Positions 15,791 through 24,067 of a stretch of DNA of 51,017 bases are shown here, piece after piece; positions within the stretch are counted from its first letter, which is position 1; the number at the start of each line of letters is the position of its first letter. Origin of the DNA: Patescibacteria group bacterium (GTDB lineage Bacteria; Patescibacteriota; Patescibacteriia; Patescibacteriales; UBA12465); contig JAFGTW010000008.1 in assembly GCA_016938835.1 (NCBI GenBank), forward strand, positions 1-51,017. The letters are read 5' to 3'. The notes beneath the pieces were generated by a model that saw only the letters and a list, made by a program, of their open reading frames with translations, was not told the DNA's origin and did no database searches. The translations under genes were made by a program, and so were the position numbers.

Positions 15791-18427
15791 TTAAAGTTTA
15801 AGCGCTTCATTAATATTTGCCAATTCTGTTTTATAGCGATCAAGTTTTTCTGTTTCAGTAGCCACGATATTAGCTGGAGCCCGAGAAACGAACTCTTTAT
15901 TATCTAAACGTTGACTTAAATTACTAATCAACCCTTCTAAGTTGGATTTTTCTTTTACAAGGCGCTCTCTTTCCTTTTCTGGGTCAATGGCACCCAATAA
16001 ATATATTTCCGTGCCAGCTAAGCTTATTTTAATAGCCTTTTCAGTTGGCGTTGCAGTTGTTATTTCAAGTGATTCCACTCCAGTTCGTAAAGATTTAATT
16101 AAGGCTTCTTGTTCTTTCAATGAAATCGCTCTTTCGCCGCTAACAAGCGCCTGCACTTTACGAGTTGGCTCAATTTTATTAACACTGCGGGCGTTACGAA
16201 TAGCAATAATTGTTTCTTGAATAAAAGAAAAATTATTTCCATCTTTTTCGGACACAGAAACCCAAAAATTCAGCTTGTCTTTCCATTTTGGCCACTGTTC
16301 AATCATTAATAAATTATCATTAAAGCTAGACCAAATGGCTTCAGTAACGTAAGGAATAAAAGGGTGCCACATAATCAAGACATTCTTTAGGATATAAATC
16401 AGAATTACTCCTTTATTTTTTTCAACTTTGGCAATTTCTAAATACCAATCAGCCAGCTTATTCCAAGTGAAGTCATACAAGGCTTCCGCGCCGATAGAAT
16501 AGTTAAAGTCAGCAAAAGAAGCGTCTAAAATTTTACGCACACTTAACAATTCACTTAATATCCATCGGTCCGCTAAAGTAGTGGCTACAGGCAAAACGCT
16601 AGCACTGGTGTTTAAATCATCCTTGCTAGCGTCGCTTAAAATAAAGCGAGATATATTCCAAAGCTTATTAATAAAATTTCTCTTAGCTTCTATCTTTTCT
16701 TCATTATAACGAGCATCATTACCTGGAGTTGAACCCATCAGCAAAGATAAACGAACCGCATCGGCACCATATTTAGAAATAACCTCTAAAGGATCAATCC
16801 CGTTACCTTTAGACTTGGACATCTTCTTGCCCTTCTCATCTAAAATCGTGCCATGTAAATAAACATGAGAAAAAGGTTTCTCTCCTAAAGCAAATAGAGA
16901 CATCATCATCATGCGTGAAACCCACAAAGTTAAAATTTCATAGCCAGTTTCTAAGACCTGAATAGGATGAAACCGAGCCAGGTCACCAGTTTTCTGTCCG
17001 TCCTTAAAATTCTCTGGCCAGCCAAGAGTGGAAAAAGTCCACATTCCAGAAGAAAACCAAGTATCAAGCGTGTCTTCATCTTTAATCCAATCATCTCCAG
17101 CTGGGGATTCTTCTCCAACAAAAACTTCATCACCACGATACCAGGCAGGAATACTATGTCCAAACCAAATCTGCCGAGAAATACACCAGTCATGCAGATT
17201 CTCCATCCAATCACAATAGCGTTTATTAAACCTCTCTGGCAAAAACTTAACCTCCTCCGTTTTAGCTAGTTCAAGGGCGGCCTCTTTTAAAGACTTACCT
17301 TTTAAGCGAGCTACTGGAGTATCAACGGCAATAAACCACTGCTTTGAAGGTAGTGGCTCAATTGGACTATCACAACGATAACAACAAGAAAGATTATTAA
17401 TAATTTCTTCTTCTTTAAGAATTAATTTTTGTTGACCTAAATGTTCAACAATTACTTGTCTAGCGGCAATCGCCGTTAATCCTGAATACTCACCAAAACC
17501 TTCTTTAATTAAACCATTCTCATCAATAACTTTAATAATAGCTAAATCATTTTCTTCGGCCATATGCCAATCAATCGCTGAATGAGCCGGAGTTACACCC
17601 AGGGCACCAGTACCAAATTCCATTTCAACATTACGATCGGCAATAATTTTAATCTTTAAATCTTGACCACAAAAATTTACTTTATACTCCTTACCAATAA
17701 ATTTCTTATAGCGCTCGTCTTTGGGATTAACTGCCACCGCCGTATCTCCTAGTTTTGTTTCTGGGCGCGTAGTGGAAATAGCGATAGGGAAATCGGAACT
17801 ATATTTAAAAGTATACAACTTAGCTGTCTGCTCTTTATATTCAACTTCATCATCAGCTAAAGTAGAGTGACAACGAGGGCACCAATTAACTATTCTTTCT
17901 CCTCGATAAATAATGCCCTCGCGATGCATGTCTAAAAACATTCTCTTAACTGCAAATTGACGCTCATCATCAAGGGTAAAGGCAAGGCGTGACCAATCAA
18001 GCGAAGCTCCCATTTTACGTGTTTGCCCTAAAATAGTAGCCTGAGTCTCAGCCACAAACTTTTGCACCTCAACTAAAAACTGTTCTCGTCCTAAATCATG
18101 CCGAGTCTTACCACTTTCCGCAAAAATTTTCTTTTCTACCATATTTTGGGTAGCAATAGCGGCATGATCAGTGCCAGGCAGCCATAAAGTACGATAACCA
18201 TTTTGACGACGATAACGTACCATTAAATCCTCAATGGCTAACATGGCACTATGCCCCAAATGAAGTTTTGCGGTAATATTAGGCGGAGGAAGTATAACTG
18301 TATAAGCAGGAGCATTATCTGGTAAATCAAGGTTATCTGGATTAAAAAAACCAGAATTTTCCCATTTTTGATAAATATCATCTTCAAATATCTCCGGATT
18401 ATAAATTTTTTCTAATTCACTTTTCAT
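15791..18427 (-). CDS. valS: Valyl-tRNA synthetase
   Basis: Class I synthetase for valine with an editing domain. PPPNITAKLHLGH is the HIGH region, TTRPETKLGDTAVAV marks the CP1 editing domain, KMSKSKGN is the second signature, and a C-terminal coiled-coil arm (last 70 residues) is present. I choose the ATG at 18427 (MKSELEKIYNPEIFEDDIYQKW), 12 codons inside the track ORF, because ValRS proteins start just before this conserved block; that gives 878 aa. It heads the valS-membrane protein-pheS-pheT run. Confidence 0.97.
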   Translation of the reverse strand: MKSELEKIYNPEIFEDDIYQKWENSGFFNPDNLDLPDNAPAYTVILPPPNITAKLHLGHSAMLAIEDLMVRYRRQNGYRTLWLPGTDHAAIATQNMVEKKIFAESGKTRHDLGREQFLVEVQKFVAETQATILGQTRKMGASLDWSRLAFTLDDERQFAVKRMFLDMHREGIIYRGERIVNWCPRCHSTLADDEVEYKEQTAKLYTFKYSSDFPIAISTTRPETKLGDTAVAVNPKDERYKKFIGKEYKVNFCGQDLKIKIIADRNVEMEFGTGALGVTPAHSAIDWHMAEENDLAIIKVIDENGLIKEGFGEYSGLTAIAARQVIVEHLGQQKLILKEEEIINNLSCCYRCDSPIEPLPSKQWFIAVDTPVARLKGKSLKEAALELAKTEEVKFLPERFNKRYCDWMENLHDWCISRQIWFGHSIPAWYRGDEVFVGEESPAGDDWIKDEDTLDTWFSSGMWTFSTLGWPENFKDGQKTGDLARFHPIQVLETGYEILTLWVSRMMMMSLFALGEKPFSHVYLHGTILDEKGKKMSKSKGNGIDPLEVISKYGADAVRLSLLMGSTPGNDARYNEEKIEAKRNFINKLWNISRFILSDASKDDLNTSASVLPVATTLADRWILSELLSVRKILDASFADFNYSIGAEALYDFTWNKLADWYLEIAKVEKNKGVILIYILKNVLIMWHPFIPYVTEAIWSSFNDNLLMIEQWPKWKDKLNFWVSVSEKDGNNFSFIQETIIAIRNARSVNKIEPTRKVQALVSGERAISLKEQEALIKSLRTGVESLEITTATPTEKAIKISLAGTEIYLLGAIDPEKERERLVKEKSNLEGLISNLSQRLDNKEFVSRAPANIVATETEKLDRYKTELANINEALKL

Positions 18428-18475
18428 ACCTTTAAAATTACCAAAAATATGCCTTTGCGTCAACCTTAAATTACC

Positions 18476-18504
18476 TTGACTCTAGCCAAAATTAATTATA
18501 TATT
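18476..18504 (+). promoter_or_regulatory. Promoter of the DHH-protein gene
   Basis: TTGACT (18476-18481), 17 nt, TATATT (18499-18504). The leader to the ATG at 18551 would be about 40 nt. Confidence 0.65.
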
Positions 18505-18550
18505 GAATGGTTAGATTATATATAATACTTACTAATCACACAATTACAGA

Positions 18551-19714
18551 ATGCTTACTTTAGAACAACAAATATTTAGACAGATTGAAAAATCGGGTAA
18601 AATCCTGATTTCTTTTGCTGCCGACTGGAATGGCGATGCCGTTGCCTCATCCTTGGCTTTATTTTTGTTTTTAAAAAAACTAGGCAAAGAAGTTGAAATT
18701 GCCGCCCATCTTAATACAAAGGATATTAGTAAAAAAAATGAAAAAGAACGTTGGCGCTTTCTACCTGCCTACGACCAACTACAAACCTCTCTTAAAAATC
18801 TACGTAAGTTCATAGTTTCACTTGATATTAGTCAAGCTGCCATCAGTCAAATTAAATATACCATTGATGAAAAGAAATTAAACTTTATCATCTCCCCAGA
18901 AAAAGGCTGGTTTAGCTCTAAAGACATAAGTAGCTCATCTAGTGGTTTTAAGTATGACTTAATAATTTGTCTTGATACAACCGACCTAGAATCTTTGGCT
19001 ACTATTTATGATAATAATGTGGAATTTTTTTACAAAAATACCATCATTAATATTGATCATCATGCCGGCAATGAAGAGTATGGACAAATTAATCTCATTG
19101 ACCTCAATCTTGTTTCTACATCAGAATTAGTTTTTAATTTACTTAAACACCGTGATTATAATTTAATTGATGAAGATATTGCTACTTGTTTACTAGCGGG
19201 TATAATTAGCAAAACTAATAATTATAAAAACAACACACTCACTCCACGTACTCTCTTAACTAGCTCAAAATTAATTAGCTTAGGCGCTCGTCGAGAAGAG
19301 ATTATTAATCAATTATACCGCTCTCGACCATTATCCGTTTTGAAACTGTGGGGAAAAATATTAAACAATCTACAAACAAATATCGACAAGCAACTTATTT
19401 GGTCACTTTTAGACAAACAAGATTCTTCTCTACTTTTAAAAGAAGGTCTTGACATCAAAGAAATAGTTGAAGAAATAAGTACAAGCGTGCCAGAATCAAA
19501 ATTGATATTAATTGCCCTGATACCAAGCGATGGACAAGGATTAGAGCTACATGCTTATACTAATAAAGGGGTATCAGCAATTGAGATGCTTAAGCCCTGG
19601 AATGCGAGCGGGAACAACAAAACGGCCAAAGCCGTCACTTCGATTACACCCAACGAAATATTAAAAAAAATAATTGAACCAATACAACAGATGCTTGATA
19701 AAATTAACGGCTAA
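18551..19714 (+). CDS. Divergent DHH-family phosphoesterase (NrnA-like)
   Basis: The 387-aa protein has the layout of DHH/DHHA1 proteins that degrade short oligonucleotides or cyclic dinucleotides. Motif I lies in ISFAADWNGDAVASS, motif II in LIICLDTTD, the name-giving motif in NIDHHAGN, and the helical linker follows. Two features are unusual: the histidine and proline of the usual HxxPDGDA motif I are replaced (AADWNGDA), and the C-terminal GGGHxxA motif of DHHA1 is absent; NASGNNKTAKAV lies in its place. Substrate and activity are therefore open. The gene has its own promoter and ends near a hairpin before tRNA-Ile. Confidence 0.82.
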   Translation: MLTLEQQIFRQIEKSGKILISFAADWNGDAVASSLALFLFLKKLGKEVEIAAHLNTKDISKKNEKERWRFLPAYDQLQTSLKNLRKFIVSLDISQAAISQIKYTIDEKKLNFIISPEKGWFSSKDISSSSSGFKYDLIICLDTTDLESLATIYDNNVEFFYKNTIINIDHHAGNEEYGQINLIDLNLVSTSELVFNLLKHRDYNLIDEDIATCLLAGIISKTNNYKNNTLTPRTLLTSSKLISLGARREEIINQLYRSRPLSVLKLWGKILNNLQTNIDKQLIWSLLDKQDSSLLLKEGLDIKEIVEEISTSVPESKLILIALIPSDGQGLELHAYTNKGVSAIEMLKPWNASGNNKTAKAVTSITPNEILKKIIEPIQQMLDKING

Positions 19715-19747
19715 TGATATAAATTAAATGGTTAAAATGAAAGATAT

Positions 19748-19777
19748 GAGCCAATAATCAAGCAAAGGCTCGTTTTT
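19748..19777 (+). terminator. Weak terminator between the DHH gene and tRNA-Ile
   Basis: GAGCC/GGCTC with a 14-nt loop is followed by GTTTTT. It ends only 7 nt before the tRNA-Ile gene, so the tRNA has no room for a promoter after it and may depend on read-through. Confidence 0.55.
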
Positions 19778-19784
19778 CATTATT

Positions 19785-19861
19785 GCGCCTATAGCTCAGG
19801 TGGTTAGAGCACAGCTCTTATAAAGCTGGGGTCGATGGTTCAAGTCCATCTAGGCGCACCA
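19785..19861 (+). tRNA. tRNA-Ile(UAU)
   Basis: Acceptor GCGCCTA/TAGGCGC, D arm GCTCAGGTGGTTAGAGC, anticodon stem CAGCT/AGCTG around CTTATAA (anticodon TAT), T arm GATGG-TTCAAGT-CCATC, discriminator A and an encoded CCA. The anticodon reads AUA directly; most bacteria instead use a CAU tRNA modified to lysidine by TilS. It is the only tRNA in the window with an encoded CCA. Confidence 0.95.
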
Positions 19862-19974
19862 AATAAAATACTTTTGACGAAAATCTTCTCAGTATCTGTC
19901 ACGTCATAAACATAACACAACCTCACTAAAAATTTTATTCATCTCTTGAACTACCAATTCAAGCTATGTTTGTA

Positions 19975-20003
19975 TTGCCAACTTTACCCCTATACAATAT
20001 AAT
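19975..20003 (+). promoter_or_regulatory. Promoter of tRNA-Val
   Basis: TTGCCA (19975-19980), 17 nt, TATAAT (19998-20003), with the start predicted a few bases ahead of the tRNA. Confidence 0.8.
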
Positions 20004-20013
20004 AAGAAAATAA

Positions 20014-20087
20014 GGGCTCGTAGCTCAGCTGGTTAGAGCGTTACGTTGACATCGTAAAGGTCGCCCGTTCGAGTCGGGCCGAGCCCA
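20014..20087 (+). tRNA. tRNA-Val(GAC)
   Basis: Acceptor GGGCTCG/CGAGCCC, anticodon stem TTACG/CGTAA with loop TTGACAT (anticodon GAC), T arm GCCCG-TTCGAGT-CGGGC, discriminator A; CCA is not encoded. hsp20 starts 18 nt downstream and is probably on the same transcript. Confidence 0.95.
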
Positions 20088-20105
20088 CATTATTTTTTTA
20101 CTTTT

Positions 20106-20522
20106 ATGTTAAATTTTTTTTCAGCACGTAAAAACAAACTAATCATTAACGAAGAAACATCTGCTGTTAATGACTGGATAGAAAAAGAAGGCATCTCTGA
20201 GGGACAGCTGTCTATTGATGTCTATCACACTGATAAAAAGATTATCATTCAATCAACTATTGCCGGAGCGCAGCCAGAAGATTTAAAAATATCTCTTCAC
20301 CATGATCTTTTAACCATTCATGGTACAAGGAAACAACCACAAACAGTTAATGAAGACCAATATTTATACCGAGAATGCTACTGGGGACCATTTTCTCGCT
20401 CCATTATTCTTCCGGCCCAAGTTGACAACCGTAAAGTTGAAGCTATTATTGAAAACGGCGTTTTAACAATTACACTGACAAAAGTGGAAAGTGAAAACAT
20501 TACTGTTAATTTCAAATCCTAA
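20106..20522 (+). CDS. Small heat-shock protein (Hsp20/alpha-crystallin family)
   Basis: ATP-independent holdase chaperone. The 138-aa protein has a short N-terminal arm and an alpha-crystallin domain from about residue 35: QLSIDVYHTDKKIIIQSTIAG, the LKISLHHDLLTIHG strand pair, and the closing VEAIIENGVLTITLTK motif. The C-terminal tail lacks a clear IxI motif. It lies 18 nt behind tRNA-Val and one base before the next small gene. I see no CIRCE or sigma32-type element. Confidence 0.93.
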   Translation: MLNFFSARKNKLIINEETSAVNDWIEKEGISEGQLSIDVYHTDKKIIIQSTIAGAQPEDLKISLHHDLLTIHGTRKQPQTVNEDQYLYRECYWGPFSRSIILPAQVDNRKVEAIIENGVLTITLTKVESENITVNFKS

Positions 20523-20523
20523 T

Positions 20524-20715
20524 ATGAATTACGAACTTACAGTAATCGATTTCAAGGACGATGAAGTAATTCTTCAAGATAAAGAGAACAGATTAATTTA
20601 TTGGCCTAAAGATAAACTACTACAAATACCAGAGATTGGACAAACTTTAATTTTTTCCATTGGCGACAATAACAAGGCAGAGTTACTTAATGAACTCCTA
20701 GGTATGGAAAATTAA
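20524..20715 (+). CDS. Small conserved-looking protein, 63 aa
   Basis: The track ORF begins at 20491 inside hsp20; the ATG at 20524 (MNYELTVIDF), one base after the hsp20 stop, is the better start. The protein is acidic and beta-rich (VIDFKDDEVILQDKENRLIYW...), similar in outline to DUF3006-type small beta barrels, but the match is only by impression. It lies between hsp20 and the VanW-like gene (10 nt gap). Function unknown. Confidence 0.75.
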   Translation: MNYELTVIDFKDDEVILQDKENRLIYWPKDKLLQIPEIGQTLIFSIGDNNKAELLNELLGMEN

Positions 20716-20725
20716 CGCTTATCAT

Positions 20726-22558
20726 ATGAAAAAACCTAAACTAATTATAATTACCACGATTGCTTTAGTTGTGGTTTTTTTATTTATTGTCTTAATTTTA
20801 AACGAACAAAATAAAACATCTACCAATATTCTACAAGACAATCTATACTATGGCTCTTTAGATATTAGCTCTATAGATTTAAGTACGGCTGAAGCAAAAA
20901 TAAGAAAGGCCACAAATGAACGCGAAAATCTTGGCTTAATAATTAATTATGGTACAGAAAATCTAAACATTCCTGCAACTGCATCTTCTTTTGACTCTGA
21001 TTTATCTTATTTTAATTTCAGATATAATTTAGAAAACATTAAATCAACTTTAGCTAACTACAAACAAAAAAATTCCCTAAATCGTTGGTGGCGGAAATAC
21101 ATTAGTAGACAAATTACAGTCATTCAACCTGAACTAGAGATAAATGAAGAACATCTAAAAACATTAGTCAAAGATTCATTCACAGATATTACTATTCAAG
21201 CCATTGACGCTGCTTTTATTTTTAGGGATGATACTATAACTATTAGTGAAGAGCGACCAGGTAAAACTGTTGATTGGCTATATTTTTTTGACTCAATTAA
21301 TCAAAATTTAAGTGATATAAATACTGACGCCATTAATGTTCGCACTAAAACAGCCTATCCAGAAATTTATCAGCAAGATCTTAACGGAGAAGAAGAAACT
21401 GCCCGTCAATTAACTAATAAAAATTTATCTTTAAAATATGAAGATAGAATTTGGAATGTAAATCGCGAAACGATTGCTTCCTGGCTTAGCGTTAATAAAA
21501 ATGGCGATAAAATTGAATTAAATTTTAATCCTGATCGTATTGCTAAATATTTAGAAGAAATAATATCACCCGATGTGAATGTCCCCCCTCAGGAACCACG
21601 TTTTGAAGTCAAGGATAATAAAGTTTCCAGTTGGCAGCTTGGTAAAGATGGATATGAACTAAACCTCAATCAAAGTGCCCAATTAATAATCAATGGTTAC
21701 ACTAAAAATGCTACAAATAATGAAGTTGAGTTGGCTATTAATATTATTAAACCGACAGAAGCTAATGCTCTTGAAATTAAAGAAATTATTGGAACTGGGT
21801 CATCTAACTTTGCCGGCTCACCTAGCAACCGTCGTCATAATATAGCTACTGGTGCCGCCGCTGTACATGGACTCATTATTAAGCCTGGTGAAGAATTTTC
21901 TTTAGTTGAAAACCTAGGTGAAATTGATGAAAATAGCGGATATTTACCAGAGCTAGTTATAAAAGATAATAAAACTATACCTGAATACGGTGGTGGCCTT
22001 TGTCAAGTTGCCACTACTATTTTTCGAGCCGCTCTAGCTACTGGTCTACCAATAACAGCTAGAAGCAATCATTCTTATCGGGTGTCATATTATGAACCAG
22101 CCGGCACAGATGCCTCTGTTTATGACCCCTGGCCAGACATTCGTTTTGTTAATGATTCCCCAACAAATATTTTAATCCAATCGCGAATAGAGGGTAATGA
22201 AATATTTTTTGATTTCTGGGGAGAGGAAGATGGTCGCGTCGCCACTACTACTGATCCTGTTATTTATAATATTACCCCGCCACAGCCAACAAAAATAATT
22301 GAGACCGATGAGCTGGCACCAGGAGAGAAAAAATGCACTGAAAAAGCTCATAACGGTGCTGATGCTTATTTCGACTACACCGTTACTTATCCAGAGGGAG
22401 CAACGAGCTCACCATTAGAAAAAATTAAACGCTTCTCATCTCACTACGTTCCTTGGCAAGAAGTTTGTCTAGTCGGTAGAGAGGCCACTTCAACTCCAGA
22501 TATAATTAGTAGTAGCACTACCCCAATTCTAGATATTATTCCCGCACTTCAACCATAA
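20726..22558 (+). CDS. VanW-like membrane-anchored protein
   Basis: The 610-aa protein has an N-terminal membrane anchor (residues 6-27), a repetitive peptidoglycan-binding-type region (PG_binding_4-like, about 60-330) and a VanW domain with FAGSPSNRRHNIATGAAAVHG, GGGLCQVATTIFRAAL and a YYEPAGTDASVYDPWPDIRF core. A C-terminal tail is rich in Ser, Thr and Pro. VanW proteins occur with vancomycin-resistance clusters but are common in ordinary envelopes; here the context (LCP, O-antigen ligase) suggests envelope work rather than resistance. It ends in a terminator. Confidence 0.9.
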   Translation: MKKPKLIIITTIALVVVFLFIVLILNEQNKTSTNILQDNLYYGSLDISSIDLSTAEAKIRKATNERENLGLIINYGTENLNIPATASSFDSDLSYFNFRYNLENIKSTLANYKQKNSLNRWWRKYISRQITVIQPELEINEEHLKTLVKDSFTDITIQAIDAAFIFRDDTITISEERPGKTVDWLYFFDSINQNLSDINTDAINVRTKTAYPEIYQQDLNGEEETARQLTNKNLSLKYEDRIWNVNRETIASWLSVNKNGDKIELNFNPDRIAKYLEEIISPDVNVPPQEPRFEVKDNKVSSWQLGKDGYELNLNQSAQLIINGYTKNATNNEVELAINIIKPTEANALEIKEIIGTGSSNFAGSPSNRRHNIATGAAAVHGLIIKPGEEFSLVENLGEIDENSGYLPELVIKDNKTIPEYGGGLCQVATTIFRAALATGLPITARSNHSYRVSYYEPAGTDASVYDPWPDIRFVNDSPTNILIQSRIEGNEIFFDFWGEEDGRVATTTDPVIYNITPPQPTKIIETDELAPGEKKCTEKAHNGADAYFDYTVTYPEGATSSPLEKIKRFSSHYVPWQEVCLVGREATSTPDIISSSTTPILDIIPALQP

Positions 22559-22581
22559 AAAAATAATAAAAAATACAAATA

Positions 22582-22612
22582 AAAAACCTCTTTTTATAAA
22601 AGAGGTTTTTAA
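22582..22612 (+). terminator. Terminator of the hsp20-vanW-like unit
   Basis: AAAAACCTCTTTT/AAAAGAGGTTTTT with a short loop: a strong, symmetric terminator. Confidence 0.88.
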
Positions 22613-22778
22613 AATAAAAAGACCATCTCAAACGGGTAGGCAAGAAAATATCTTCTAGGAGCTACCGAGCCAACCATTAATGCCTCTTTATAAAGCAACA
22701 ATGGTAGGCCCAAAAACCCTAGGAAGAAAATCCCCATGCTTGTCGTGCCTGACCCGTTTCAAATGGCCTTTTATTTTT
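22613..22778. ncRNA. Rod-like structured RNA candidate, about 166 nt
   Basis: The 296-nt gap between convergent genes holds a near-continuous inverted repeat. The ends pair as AAAATAAAA/TTTTATTTT, CCAT/ATGG, AAACGGGT/ACCCGTTT and GGCA/TGCC; further in come TCTTCTAGG/CCTAGGAAGA (one bulge), then ACCATT/AATGGT and TGC/GCA at the tip. Internal loops separate the helices, giving a rod with central bubbles like 6S RNA in overall shape and size. The end has a T tract on the plus strand and nearly the same on the minus, so strand is undecided. 6S identity is only a shape argument. Confidence 0.5.
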
Positions 22779-22854
22779 TTAAGCAACTATTTAATATATC
22801 ACACATAAAATGCTTTGTCAATAGTGTTGTCCACAACTTAACCAACAAACAAAC

Positions 22855-23685
22855 CTAAGGGCCTTTATTAAGATATATTTTCTTATTATTAGCATAAATT
22901 ATAAGTGAGCCTAGTTCGTCACTTCGCCATATTTTTAAAGCGAACATCCTCAACTGTGTTAAAGTGCTTTTTGCCGGATGATTATAAGAATTATTAGCTC
23001 CCACTGAAATAAATGCCAAATATGGAGAAACTGCCTTAATAAAAGAAGCTGAACTAGCTGAAGCAGATCCATGATGAGAAATTTTTAAAATCTGAGCTTG
23101 CCAATTAAAATTATTGCGTAATAAAGATTCTTCTCTTTTCTTGTTAGCATCACCGGCGGCCACGAGACTTAGACCATCACATTGAAAATGCAGAGCAATA
23201 GATAAATCATTTTTATCCTTACTGTTAATAAAGTCTTGATCTGGAGGAAAAAGGCAAAGCATACAATCTTGACCTAAGTTATAACAACGATTTGTGCTTA
23301 ACTGCTCACTAATAACATTATTATTTTCAGCTGCCTTAAGCAATGCAACTGAACTCTGACTGCTTAAACCAGTTGGCATAATTAACTTATCTACTTGATA
23401 GCGTTCTAATATTTCCGGCAAAGCGGTAAGATGATCTTCATGATCATGACTAAGAATAATCATATTAATATGATTGACGCCAAATCCAAGCCAATGGCCA
23501 AGTCCATTTAAACTATCCCAATTTGGTCCACCATCAACCACAATTATTTTTCCAGTCGTAGTTTTTAAAGCAAAAGAATCACCCTGGCCAACGTCAAAAA
23601 AAATAATTTCAGCTCTAGACATTGGTTGAAAAATATAATAAGAAAAGAAACTAACAATAAAAATTAAAAAGATTAGGTAACGCAT
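22855..23685 (-). CDS. ComEC/Rec2-type metallo-beta-lactamase-fold hydrolase
   Basis: A single N-terminal membrane or signal segment (MRYLIFLIFIVSFFSYYIF) is followed by a hydrolase domain: VGQGDSF, VVDGGPNWDS, the metal motif SHDHEDHLTALPEIL, and ISHHGSASASS near the end. This is the hydrolase domain found at the C terminus of ComEC, here on its own without the competence channel. It may degrade DNA outside the membrane, by family analogy. I place the start at 23685 (276 aa), not the track's 23787, because the extra N terminus runs through a terminator hairpin and TATAAT lies 6 nt before this ATG. Confidence 0.88.
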   Translation of the reverse strand: MRYLIFLIFIVSFFSYYIFQPMSRAEIIFFDVGQGDSFALKTTTGKIIVVDGGPNWDSLNGLGHWLGFGVNHINMIILSHDHEDHLTALPEILERYQVDKLIMPTGLSSQSSVALLKAAENNNVISEQLSTNRCYNLGQDCMLCLFPPDQDFINSKDKNDLSIALHFQCDGLSLVAAGDANKKREESLLRNNFNWQAQILKISHHGSASASSASFIKAVSPYLAFISVGANNSYNHPAKSTLTQLRMFALKIWRSDELGSLIIYANNKKIYLNKGP

Positions 23686-23691
23686 CTTATA

Positions 23692-23697
23692 ATTATA
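23692..23697 (-). promoter_or_regulatory. -10 box of the ComEC-type gene (leaderless)
   Basis: TATAAT on the minus strand ends 6 nt before the ATG at 23685, so the transcript would start at or next to the start codon. No clear -35 box. Confidence 0.6.
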
Positions 23698-23742
23698 ACG
23701 AGTAGCAGATAAACAAAAGATAATCACAAAATAATCTTTTTC

Positions 23743-23779
23743 TATACAAAAACCACCCAAAAAGGGCGGTCTTTGTATA
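23743..23779 (-). terminator. Terminator of the histone-like gene
   Basis: TATACAAA..ACC.CCC/GGG.GGT..TTTGTATA forms a long hairpin with a five-base loop and T-rich 3' arm on the minus strand, just behind the 52-aa gene. Confidence 0.75.
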
Positions 23780-23816
23780 ATTTTCAAAATTAATAAAATT
23801 TCAAAATTTCAAAATT

Positions 23817-23975
23817 TTATTTCTTTTTCTTTGCAACCTTCTTCACAGCTTTCTTAACAACTTTTTTAGGAGCTGCCTTCTTAACTGCTTTCTTTGCAAC
23901 CTTCTTCACAGCTTTCTTAACAACTTTTTTAGGAGCTGCCTTCTTAACTGCTTTTTTTACTTTTTTAGTAGCCAT
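23817..23975 (-). CDS. Histone H1-like lysine/alanine/valine-rich nucleoid protein, 52 aa
   Basis: This gene is missing from the ORF track because it is short. It encodes MATKKVKKAVKKAAPKKVV... with 26 lysines in 52 residues; the rest is Ala, Val, two Pro and one Thr. The composition is that of bacterial histone H1/Hc1-like C-terminal domains, which bind DNA non-specifically. Residues repeat with a 20-aa period, encoded by an almost exact 60-bp tandem repeat. It has the best ribosome-binding site of the window, AGGAGGTG 7-8 nt before the ATG, and a promoter with a consensus -10 box, so it is likely highly expressed. Confidence 0.88.
   Translation of the reverse strand: MATKKVKKAVKKAAPKKVVKKAVKKVAKKAVKKAAPKKVVKKAVKKVAKKKK
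23827..23952 (-). repeat. 60-bp tandem duplication inside the histone-like gene
   Basis: The block CTTTGCAACCTTCTTCACAG... through ...TTCTTAACTGCTTT occurs twice in a row with no visible mismatch over about 63 bases, shifting the lysine-rich protein by exactly 20 codons. The frame is kept, so the protein can lengthen or shorten by slippage or recombination. Confidence 0.9.
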
Positions 23976-23981
23976 ATATTT

Positions 23982-23990
23982 CACCTCCTT
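23982..23990 (-). promoter_or_regulatory. Perfect Shine-Dalgarno site of the histone-like gene
   Basis: AAGGAGGTG on the minus strand is fully complementary to the 16S tail seen at 68-80, and it lies at standard distance from the ATG. Most genes in this window lack such a site. Confidence 0.9.
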
Positions 23991-24067
23991 TCTGGGAAAT
24001 TTCCCATTTATTTTTTCTAAATAAATTAAAATAATTTTTTTAGAAATAATTTTTATTAATTACTAAT

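Noticed and set aside
15791-18463. Start of valS at 18463 as given in the ORF track
   Set aside because: The extra 12 residues (MTQRHIFGNFKG) are unlike ValRS N termini; the next ATG fits the family.
18551-19714. Pseudogene because of missing DHH motifs
   Set aside because: The frame is open over full length with a good promoter, and the DHH motif and both flanking aspartates are kept.
22559-22854. CRISPR array, because of repeated short blocks
   Set aside because: The blocks are inverted arms of one rod-like structure, not regularly spaced direct repeats.
23827-23952. Non-coding satellite repeat
   Set aside because: The 60-bp units keep frame and codon sense in a gene with a perfect ribosome-binding site.
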